This document shows positions 1-8,950 of a DNA stretch of 36,157 nucleotides, in pieces. Under the pieces are notes generated by a model. The model was not told the DNA's origin and ran no database searches. It saw nothing but the letters and a program-made list of their open reading frames with translations. The position numbers and the translations under genes are program-made. The stretch's first letter is position 1, and every line of letters begins with the position of its first letter. Location: positions 68,160 to 104,316 of the forward strand of contig NMRA01000050.1 in the NCBI GenBank assembly GCA_002633005.1, in the 5' to 3' direction. The DNA comes from Phoronis australis (taxonomy: Eukaryota; Phoronida; Phoronidae).

Positions 1-1457
1 TAGCTTACCTGAAATATTTACTGTTATTGATAATATGAACAGTGGGTATAGAAAATAAAAATTTTAGTTTTATCATCCAAGTCTTTTTAATTCACTTTTG
101 TAGGAAGTTGTGGGGCCAGTGAATATTTTGATTGCTGTTCAGTACCTCTTAACTTTTTTGTCATGACATGTTGAACTTGGGCAAGTTGTGCGTGATGATA
201 TACTCAATGTGGGGTGGTGCTCGAATTCCTGACGATGTAGACCTTTTGCTAACAAATGAGTGCCCGAGGCGGATTAAAAAAAAAAAAAAAAAAAAAACGA
301 GACTACCACTGTGAATTGCGCGTTTGCGTTTCTTTATTGGACTTTTGTCCCATTTTCTCGGAATTTTTGTCTCTCGGGGACGGACCTTTTTGACCACTTC
401 GCCAAATGGGGGGCTCTTTTGAGCCCCTCGAGCCCCCTGGGTGCGCGCGTGGGAGAGTGAGATCGAGTTTACCCTATGCTGCCATGTCAAAGAAATAATG
501 GAATGTTCTAAAATTATATTACGATTTTGTGGTAGTGATGAATTGCTTTCTTCTTCTTACATGTGTAACTCCCACTACACCAAGCAATTGTTCGCATTGC
601 TAGTATCCTGGTGCATTGAATAGAGAACACCGGCATGCAAAATTCAGTGTTGGGTGGAGGTGAAACCAGCAGTGAGCTGGGAGCAACATGTTTGTCAATG
701 GTCAGGGGAGCAACCAAAATTTGTGACGATGGGAGGGGCTCAACACCCATGTGACATACCCCATTGTTTTACCTATTTAGCACTCCTCCCATGTAACCAC
801 CCTGGGAGGGGGTCAACACCCATTTGGCGCCCACCTGGTTTATGCCTGGTACCCCCTTAGCTGTCACCTGGGGGAATTGCCTTCTGAACCCCCAGGAGCA
901 ATCATTCAAATGTTGTAGTCCGTGGAGGTATGAACTGTTATAAGGAAAGATAATTTGCCTTGTTAAGAACTCAAACATGAAACAAAACCGTGATAGATTT
1001 TGAAGGGAGCTTCAAGGAAATAAAAAACAAATAAACTTTAATATTGATTAAAATACACATGTTCTTTCTCATTCGATTATAAGTGGATGTTAGTTTACGT
1101 ATTCTCACCATTTTCAATAACACAGTAATTTTATTGCACGTTGAACGTCATTAAAGTATGAATTCGTCAGTGTTTACATTGTTCGGACTGCGCTCCTAAG
1201 TAAGTGTTGATTGTTCACCGCCTGGAGCGCTAGTGTTTCGACCGGTAACCATTGCGGCGAATGGTAGAATGGCGGAGAGAACTCTCCTATACTCGTACAC
1301 TCCTTGATGGGTCGTACCCGGTACCTCACTAAAGATGTCACAGTAATCTGCTAGCAGACTTATCACCTCCCCATGATTTAAAAGTACATATGCACAAATT
1401 GTGGGCCACTTAAAATGTATCTATTCATACTAATTACTTAATCAATAGCTATTCTGA
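1..1457. other. Intergenic, no gene seen
   Basis: No open frame here shows a recognisable family, exon borders or coding bias. A run of 22 A lies at 276-297, followed by moderately GC-rich sequence (300-450); the A-run could be the tail of a minus- or plus-oriented retroposon, but no flanking duplication was found. The sequence at 725-850 repeats the phrase 'CAACACCCAT' twice, without forming a clear element. Confidence 0.5.
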
Positions 1458-1545
1458 CATATATATACATGTATACATGTACGTACGCACATACATACAT
1501 ACAAACATACACACATACATTTATATATATATATATACACGTGTG
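1458..1545. repeat. TA/CA-rich microsatellite
   Basis: Alternating purine-pyrimidine sequence made of TA, TACA, CACA and GTAC units, ending in a (TA)n run near 1522-1537. It is an impure simple repeat with no coding potential; the short frame across it (rich in Tyr, Thr, Ile, His) is produced by the repeat. Confidence 0.85.
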
Positions 1546-2438
1546 ATCACAAGCACTCGTCAGAGGGTGGCTGGTGTGATTGCATTCGCTTACCTTGTTT
1601 CAATGTTTCCCGTTCCCTTGAAAAGTTTATTTTCCAATGAATCCAGTTTACCGGTGAAGTTATACACATAGCGATCAACAAGCTGCTTAAAAGGGGGAAT
1701 GTCTGCGTCGATAACCTCAATCTTTACTTGTATGATTCCCTAAAACAAGAATTAGTCGGCAATACAGACTTCCCTAGCCGCTTCATGTTTTTCCACATGA
1801 AACATAGACTAAAATGTTCATAGACCCTCATGTTTGTATATTCTTGGTAGACTTAATGTGAACGTGTCTGGTCAGAAACATCTGTTTATACGTCAGTGAG
1901 TGCACATGAGTTTTATAAAATAATATTGTAAAAACAGCACAATAATCGTCCAGTAAGTTAACGTCGCGTACTGATGAATTTTACGAAAGTTGCTAAATTT
2001 TGGTGTCTTTACTTTATTCCATAGTGAGGCTTTAACTATTGTTGGAGAAATACAGCTACCCAGACAACACAACGTACTCACTGATGAACTGTAACTCATG
2101 AAACTATGATCTGATCTCACAAACACGCGTTTTTAGTTACAAAACATGGATTACTTGCCTAGGAGGCTAAACGAGCCCAAGCAGCTTTATCTACGTCACT
2201 TTTCATTCGTGTTGGGTATAAATTTTAATTTATTATACTTCTCGTCTATTAGCAGGTTTTGGGATATTCCTGGATTTTGAATATTCTTTGATTTGTTATT
2301 TCTGATGCCATTGCTGTAATTTCGGTAGAAAATGTCCGCCCTGACGAAACGTTGAATTTTGTAGTACAAGGTACATGCAGTCATGGCCATGTAATCGTTT
2401 TTTCATTGGGCGTGACTCATCATGGGCGACGCACCATA

Positions 2439-2462
2439 GGGGGCTGGGGGTGGGGGGGTGGG
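2439..2462 (+). other. G-quadruplex-like G-run cluster
   Basis: Four G-runs of 5, 5, 7 and 3 bases at 2439-2443, 2446-2450, 2452-2458 and 2460-2462 are separated by loops of only 1 to 2 bases. This spacing fits the usual G-quadruplex pattern on the plus strand. No gene is evident next to it, so a promoter role cannot be argued. Confidence 0.6.
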
Positions 2463-2859
2463 CTAAAGCCCTCCTTTTATTCAGTGCTGCGCCGCCCATA
2501 CATGATTTGGTAATTGGTGCTTTCGCTGCAGAAACATTCCATTTTCCCTCAATTTTCACATAATGTCAGAGAATGAGAAAGAAGCAAGTATGGATGTATT
2601 ATTAGCCCAATTAAGTTTTAACTACATTTCTTTTATCACTGTTAATGTACTGATTCATGAAAAGTTTTGGTTTTTGTGGTTGTTGTATTTCACAGATTCC
2701 CGCTTATTTCAAGAAACTAATGTATTTTGCGCAAAATGTTATATTTTCTACAGTTAGTTATTGTTAACGGAAGGTAAATAGAACTCTGATTTTGTCAAAT
2801 TGTGTATGAAAATCATTAAATTTGTTATTGTACTTCACTTTTTTAATTTAAGTTAAAAG

Positions 2860-3125
2860 TCGATTTTTCCGAAAACTTCAGTTTTTTTGGAAAACTTCAG
2901 TTTTCAAAATTTAAGTTCTTTGAAAACATAAGTTTTGAAAACTTAAATTTTGAAAAACAATTTTGGAACTTAAGTTTTAGAAAAACTTAATTATTTTGTT
3001 ACAATTTTAACAACAACTTAAGTTTCTAAAGCTTGTTTTTTGAAAAAGGTAAGCTTTTGGAAAACTTAAGTTATGGGACCTTAAGTTTGTTTCAAAAACT
3101 TATTCCAAAATACTTAAGTTTTAGT
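2860..3125. repeat. AT-rich CTTAAG-palindrome block
   Basis: A degenerate AT-rich stretch built from variants of AAAACTTAAGTTTT. The six-base palindrome CTTAAG occurs five times, at 2969-2974, 3017-3022, 3065-3070, 3080-3085 and 3113-3118, with many one-base variants between (AACTTCAGTT, ACTTAAAT). Short hairpins can form throughout. No strict period is visible, so it is a cryptic simple repeat rather than a clean satellite. Confidence 0.6.
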
Positions 3126-4555
3126 GAATAAGAATTTTTGTACTACTAACAGACATCAGACATCTAGTTTTACCTAGTTTTACTTTCATGTAATTAATGG
3201 ACTTGTAGTGCATTAACGAAACTAGGGAGTCCAAGTGTGTTCCAATTAGAAAAGAGACGCTACTTCAGTTTTTTATCCAGAAATACACGCTCAACACGTT
3301 GTCGAGCGGTTATAAAAGTGTACAGAATATAAGACATCCTTATTGCTTAGGTACACTTAATACGTTGTTGTTTTACTCATATTTTATCCGACGTATTGTA
3401 ATAACCTGCGCAAGATAACAGAGGGCGTGATTGCCGTTACAATTTTAATGCACCATTTACCCGACGTGAGCTAACATACATGTAGTAAGTAAATTTGTTT
3501 GCACCAATGACGAGAGATCCGTCTGTAAAATAATCCTGCATACATATAAATATGTGTGTGCGTGCTTGCGTGAAGGCGGGGGTGGGGGCGTGTAAGTGTG
3601 AGTGTGCATGTGGGCATATGTTTCGAAGACATCTAATCGAATGCCGACGTTTTCCTATTTCAAAATAATCTCCCGATGCCCAGACGACAAAAATTGTTCA
3701 CTAACGTCAATGTTATCTCAAACCTTATTTAGTGGCCTCAATTCTAACTCATATATAAAAACTAGGCTTTGTCAACTAATAAAAAGTTTTCATTTTCTGG
3801 AGGACAAAGACTAGGCAATATGGCATTATTGTTCATAGGCTAACATTTTTTACGTCAAAACTTCATTTTTAAGAAAGGTGCGTTCATATCATTTGAATGA
3901 AACCTTTTTCAAATGAAAACTTCACCAGTTACCTTAACGTCTATTAGTAATTTTCGATTAGTCTTTTAGTTTGGTTCTCTGATCAATCTAAATGTGAGGT
4001 ATTGTTGTAAAAGTATTAGCAGTTGTATTCTCTATATTACGCAAAACCATGACTTTATATCAAAAAGCCTATCATCGTTTTGGAGATTGGTGGGTAACTA
4101 TTAAAATTGGAAAGTTTCAGCGAAATCCACCCAGCCGTTTTCGGGAACTCGTGTTCCAAAGTTCAAATACGTCGGCAGAAAGCTGATTATGTTGGGATAC
4201 GTGAAAATCTTAAGGTTTTCGGTTAATGAAACATGTTCATTATTTCAACAGTCATGTGTAATGTCAACTGAATTTTCTGTGCGTAATTAACTTAATTATC
4301 ACAAAAACATTTAATTTATGAAGTCGATTGTCATGGGCGGAGCCAACATAATAAGTGGGTTAAGCTCAGGTGCATTGTGGTCCACTTTAAAGTAGTTGAA
4401 CAGTTCACTGTTATACACACCACGCGCCCTGAGACTGATATGAAACCAAGTAAGAAATGCATAACAGAAATCGAATAGGTTGTTAAAGCACGTAGTGAGC
4501 ATGTGTCAGAAACATCCAAATGTCAAATCACCGATCAAAATAAGGAATTTGGGTG
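3126..4555. other. Intergenic, no gene seen
   Basis: AT-rich sequence with only short open frames, none with a recognisable domain or convincing splice borders. A GT-rich patch lies at about 3551-3607. Confidence 0.5.
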
Positions 4556-4560
4556 AGAAT

Positions 4561-4726
4561 CAGTGGCGGATTTAAGGAGGGAGGGGTGGGCAAGGGGGCC
4601 AGGCCCGCCCCTAAAATTCTTTCAGGTTCCATTTCGCAGCTCGGGGGTGCGAATATCTGACGAGCAAAATCCTGGCTAATACTCTGCCCAGGCCCTCTCT
4701 AACTCAAAATCCTGGATCCGCTTCTG
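4561..4726. mobile_element. Small MITE with CAGTGGCGGAT-type ends
   Basis: The left end reads CAGTGGCGGATTTAAGG and the reverse complement of the right end reads CAGAAGCGGATCCAGG, giving imperfect terminal inverted repeats. The 5-base string AGAAT directly flanks both ends (4556-4560 and 4727-4731), consistent with a target-site duplication, though a 7-base match (TGAGAAT) is seen if the right border is moved 2 bases in. The 166-bp body is GC-rich at the left and has no coding frame. A second sequence with the same left end occurs at 18622. Confidence 0.6.
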
Positions 4727-4731
4727 AGAAT

Positions 4732-5257
4732 TTACCACTTTTCACAGTTTGCTGTGTTCGTTAACGCAGAGTCACAGAGCCGTGAGACAACTTGTAGCAT
4801 TCGCTTTCCACGGCCGTATGCATGCAGATACATAACTTTCTCATGATTTAAACTACGTCTTTGTTTCTTTCAATTGTATGTACATGTAAATGTCGTTGAC
4901 TCAATATTTTGGCGACTCGGTGAATGAAAGGACTGAAGGTGCATACGGAGCTGCCCTGTGCTTGGCGGGAGTTACCCGTAACCTTTGACCTCGAAAAAGT
5001 GGTAAACAAATTTCCACGCGGTTGTGTGACTCCAAAGAGGTTCTGCTAAATCTTATTTTTTCGCTCATGGTAGATATTTCGTATCTGAAGTTCCGGGAGA
5101 ATGAAGATACGGTATTTTGCTAGACATATGTGAAATGTTGTAAAAGTGGCCAATTTTTGTAAATAAAGTTTGAGATATCCATTTAAAAGAAGTTAAAAAA
5201 GAAGTTAATGTCACACTTGCTACATGTACATGCAAATTTCATACTTCATTGTTTAAC
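4732..5257. other. Intergenic, no gene seen
   Basis: No family, exon border pair or repeat structure recognised between the MITE and the retrotransposon target site. Confidence 0.5.
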
Positions 5258-5262
5258 CGGTT
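5258..5262. repeat. Target-site duplication, left copy (CGGTT)
   Basis: CGGTT immediately precedes the TG of the left LTR and is repeated immediately after the last CA of the right LTR at 11511-11515. A 5-bp duplication is the normal product of a Ty3/gypsy integrase and shows that the element is still in its original insertion site. Confidence 0.9.
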
Positions 5263-5363
5263 TGTCACGTTTTTCCCCGTGTGTGGGTGGGCGCAGGTTG
5301 TTACAGACCGGTGCTAATAGCTTTCGGTGCGAAGATTGACTGAAGACTGGTTCGAGTTAATCC

Positions 5364-5369
5364 TTTATT
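5364..5369 (-). terminator. AATAAA polyadenylation signal in 3' LTR
   Basis: AATAAA on the minus strand, downstream of the TATA box in the element's sense direction, where an LTR polyadenylation signal is expected. The same signal is at 10831-10836 in the 5' LTR. The cleavage site was not determined. Confidence 0.55.
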
Positions 5370-5693
5370 AATCCCGACCGTACGTTCACAAGCCTACTCA
5401 AACGAAACGTCCGACGTAATGTCTGTTTATGCTCCAGCCAGTGCTGCGAAGCCTTGACTTGTATTGAACTTCTGAGATACTTCCAGCAACTGTTACACTC
5501 GATTCAATAACCTGCTGTCTCTATAGCTGGCTCTCTATTGACTATCGCTGTAACTGCTGATTCTCTTCACTGCAACTCAACTGTAGTTCTCCTGATTAAC
5601 TTTCTTGAACTTACGTGATCTGACTTGATCTCCCGACTTGATCTTATCTTGAACTCAACTCACTTAATATGACTAACACAAACCCGTGCTTGT

Positions 5694-5916
5694 GTTTTTA
5701 TAGCCTAATGCATTGTTCTGGAACTTTTCATCAATTCAAGCACATATCAGAACTTTCTGGAACCTACCCAACCATTCTACAAACATGTACTAGTCTCTAG
5801 AATATTCCAGACTGCATTAATCACTGTCATGCTAGAGTCTTCTAGAAAGTTCCACACTATACTGTAGTAAACAAATTACATCATCACTGTTCTGACCTCA
5901 GTCTTCTAGAAAGTTC
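5694..5916 (-). promoter_or_regulatory. TATA box and heat-shock elements, 3' LTR copy
   Basis: TATAAAAAC (5694-5702, minus strand) is preceded upstream by the same heat-shock element series as the 5' LTR: perfect three-unit sites at 5750-5762, 5840-5852 and 5904-5916, with weaker pairs near 5716-5723 and 5800-5807. In this copy the promoter would read leftwards out of the element into flanking DNA. Confidence 0.6.
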
Positions 5917-6043
5917 CACACTAGTTTGTAGTAAACAAATTATATCATCATTGCACTTAACTCAGGGGTCATGTCGATCAAACCGAATAATAAAACAAAA
6001 CAAAACAATACAACTAAAAATACTTTCAGATCATATTCTGACA

Positions 6044-6060
6044 TAACACCCCTGCCAAAG
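6044..6060 (-). other. Polypurine tract region
   Basis: Directly upstream of the 3' LTR on the minus strand the sequence reads CTTTGGCAGGGGTGTTA. The purine-rich core GGCAGGGGTG (6047-6056) is in the place where plus-strand DNA synthesis is primed in LTR elements. It is short and not purely purine. Confidence 0.6.
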
Positions 6061-6128
6061 AGAAAATTACTCTATAATTTTCTAACACAAAATCATCTGG
6101 CATATATAATTTACTGCTGTATCCGCCT

Positions 6129-7797
6129 CTAAAGTGCTCCTTGACTTACAGGCTCTGTTAGTCGACTTAAATAGTCTGCACCAACGTTACATTTTCCAGG
6201 GATATCCTCCACATGGAATTGATAATTCTGCAGCGCTATAGCCCATCGCATAACCCTGGGACTTTCAATCTTACACCGCTGAATATATACCAGTGGTTTG
6301 TGGTCTGTTTGCATCACGAATTCTGTCCCATAGAGATAAAACTGGAAACGTTTAACAGCAAACACTATTGCTAAACACTCTTTCTCTTCTGTAAAGTAAT
6401 GCCGCTCGCTTTCTTTAAGCTTCCGGCTGGCATACGCAATAGGGAATATCCCATCATCTAACTCTTGCAGTAAGACTGCCCCTAAACCATCGTTTGACGC
6501 GTCTGTTCTGACGATGAATCTCTGAGTGAAGTCAGGCACCCGTAGGATCGGGCTGCTTCCGAGCACTTGCTTTAACTTTTTGAATGCCTGTTCATGAATA
6601 TCGGTCCACACGACTTTCTTTGGTTGGCCCTTCTTCAGTAAATCTGTCAATGATGTGGCTATCTGTGCATAGCCAGGCACAAACTTTCGGTAGTACCCTG
6701 CAAGTCCTAGGAATGACCGTACCTCAGTTTTTGTAGATGGTGTTGGTGCATCCTGGATCTTCATTAGCTTTTGGTCATCCATAGCTATCTGGTTCGTCCC
6801 AACCTGATGTCCAAGGAACTCCACCTCTGGATATCAGATACTGCACTTTGACGGTTTTACTGTCAAGCTTGCTTGCTTTACCCTCTGAAACAAGTCCCTC
6901 AGGGTATGGAGATGTTCCTCCCGGGTGACAGTGTGGAGTAGCACATCGTCGACATACTGCTCGATATTACCTGAGCCTGCTAGCATTTTTCTCATCATCC
7001 TGTTGAACGTGGCCGCCGAATTTACCAAGCCAAACGGCATTCTGCGGAACTGGTAACAGCCTCCTGGAGTCACAAATGCGGTCTTCTCTTTACTAGCCTC
7101 ATCCATGGGAATTTGACTGTAGCCCTTTGTGAAGTCGAACTTCCAGAAGAAACGTTGACCATGCAGATTAGCCATAATAGCTTCTGGGTTACCCATGGGC
7201 TCGTTGTCAAACTTGGTCACTGCATTCAGCCGTCGATAGTCAACACAGAATCTTGTGGTGCCATCCTTTTTTAGCCACCAACACTACAGGAGAGCTGTAA
7301 GCTGAAGTTGAAGGCTCAATGATGTTCATCTTTAACATCTCCTGCACTTCCTTCTTCACTAGGTCCTGAGTGGTGTATGGCATCTGGCGTGGTCTCACTC
7401 TCACTGGTTGTTTTGTTGTCAACTCGATGACGTGGCTGGCTAAATCAGTCTCTCCAGGCTGATTGGTAAAGATGCCACGGTAATCATAAAGAAGCCATAG
7501 TGCCTGTTCACGTTGTTCTGACGTCAAGGAATCGCACATCTTAACGTTCTTGTAGGTTTCACTGTGAACTTCCGGTCGAAGCTCTAAACCGCCTTCATCA
7601 AGAAGGGTCGCTTCGTCAGTCACACACTCCTCAATTAACACCGCACCGATCGCTTCATCTTTACCTGTGGCGTTGTCATCTTCGCGTTCGTGATACGCCT
7701 TCAACAGATTGGCATGGAAGATCTTAATCTTGCCGTTCACGTTGATTCTGTAGTCCATACGATTGACTTTTTTGTGACTTCGTAAGGCCCCTTCCAC
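6129..7797 (-). pseudogene. Reverse transcriptase-RNase H region of pol, broken
   Basis: This region encodes the gypsy-type reverse transcriptase and RNase H. The first part (7797-7240) starts with the end of the integrase tail, then a linker and the start of the polymerase (Gln-Pro-Val-Arg-Val-Arg-Pro-Arg, then SPVVLVAKK). The palm follows at 7220-6834, with a catalytic Asp in FWKFDFTKGY (7134-7136) and the YVDD box at 6945-6956. The last part (6824-6129) holds the thumb, then RNase H with RTDAS, EKECLA and TDHKPL, and ends at TAG (6129-6131). Two lesions are visible: one extra base at an A-run (7267-7272) and an in-frame TGA at 6834-6836. All main catalytic motifs survive on either side, so decay is recent. 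Being last in pol, after integrase, is unusual for this superfamily. Confidence 0.88.
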
Positions 7798-8950
7798 TGC
7801 AGAGTAAGCTTGTTATGATCTGTGGGAAGTAATACCAACACTCTTTGTCCCACTTGAAACTGCCTATCTGTGGCCTTTTTGTCATAGTAATGCTTGTGAA
7901 TAACCTGTGCTTTGTATAAACTTTTTCTAGCCAACTCGCAGGTCTCCTCTAAGCGGTTCCTGAGCTCGAAGACATACTGGTAAGTATTACGGACGTCGTT
8001 GCTGTCTTCCCCTGTCCAGAGTTCGCTCAGTATTTGCATCGGACCTTTTATTGTCCTGCCGTATAACAACTCAAAGGGTGAAAATCCTGTGCTTGATCGC
8101 GGGACTTCTCGGTAAGCAAATAGGACAGCCGGCAGATACCGGTCCCAATCCTTTGGTCTTTCTTGACACATTTTCTTCAGCATGGCCTTTAGAACACCGT
8201 TGATCCTCTCACAGAGCCCGTTACAGCGTGGATTGTAAGGGGTCGTGTACAGCTGCTTTGCACTCACAAGCCTGCTGACCTCCTTCATCAGTTCCGCTGC
8301 GAACTGCGTTCCACGATCACTCAGGATCTCTCGTGGGAACCCTACTCTACTGAAGACTTCTAATAATGCTTCAGCCACACGCTCTGTCTCAATCTTAGGT
8401 AGCGCCACTGCTTCTGGATACCTGGTAGCGCCACTGCTTCTGGATACCTGGTAGCGAAATCTACCACCGTGAGTACATGTATGTATCTGTTTCCTTTGTC
8501 GGAAACTGGAGCTATAGGGCCAATCAGATCGATCGCGATCCTTTTGAAAGGCTCCTCCATCAAAAGCATCTCTCCCAGGGGTACCTTGGTCACTCGACCT
8601 TTCGGGCTTGTCTTCTGGCAGATGTCGCATGATCTGCAGAATCTGGTCTCTTCTGATGCCACTCCTGGCCAATAGAAGTTGCTGGTGATACGGTCAGTTG
8701 TCTTCCTAACACCGAGGTGTCCACCGAGTACAGACTCATGAGCAAGCCTCATCACGGTCTTCCGTAAACTGCTCGGCACGACAACTTGTTTAACCTCGTC
8801 ACCGTCTTTCTTTTTGAACATCCGATAGAGTATTCCCCTCTGAATCTCCATCACATACGACCCCTTGCCTTTGGTCTGTCGCTTAACTTTGGCTTCAGCT
8901 TGCTCCCATAACTTTTTCATTGATGAATCTTCAGACTGGGCTTCTTTGAA
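7680..8950 (-). pseudogene. Integrase region of pol, broken
   Basis: This encodes a retroviral-type integrase, which inserts element cDNA into chromosomes. The first frame (from Met at 8920, same frame as Gag) carries an HHCC zinc finger (H61, H68, C98, C101 counted from that Met) and the first catalytic Asp in AIDLIGP (8528-8530). A 26-bp tandem duplication at 8401-8452 then shifts the frame. The next frame has the second Asp in SDRGTQF (8316-8318) and the Glu in GLCERIN (8208-8210), with 35 residues between them (DD35E). A GPY/F module follows (WKGPYEV) and crosses a second frame break at an A-run (7768-7773) before ending near LLKAYHERED (about 7690). The region lies upstream of reverse transcriptase, the Gmr1-type order. 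As it stands, no single frame makes a complete enzyme. Confidence 0.88.
8401..8452 (-). repeat. 26-bp tandem duplication inside integrase
   Basis: Two exact 26-bp copies lie head to tail at 8401-8426 and 8427-8452, followed by the first four bases of a third. Because 26 is not a multiple of three, the second copy moves translation out of frame between the first catalytic Asp and the second. The repeated peptide PEAVALP is visible in both frames. Perfect identity implies a recent slippage event or an assembly artefact. Confidence 0.9.

Larger units (their letters stand above)
5263..6043 (-). repeat. 3' LTR of the Gmr1-like element
   Basis: 781 bp, starting TGTCA and ending TGACA on the plus strand, so the ends are short inverted repeats of the TG...CA type. 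It aligns to the other LTR with substitutions only, at a constant offset of 5467 bases. It carries the same TATA box (5694-5702), heat-shock elements (5716-5916) and polyadenylation signal (AATAAA on the minus strand, 5364-5369). Confidence 0.93.

Noticed and set aside
7767-7775. A AAA AAG on the minus strand in integrase frame, a classic -1 frameshift heptamer linking integrase to the RT frame
   Set aside because: The break falls inside the GPY/F module rather than between proteins, and a matching opposite-sign break occurs at another A-run, so indels or sequencing errors are likelier than programmed frameshifting.
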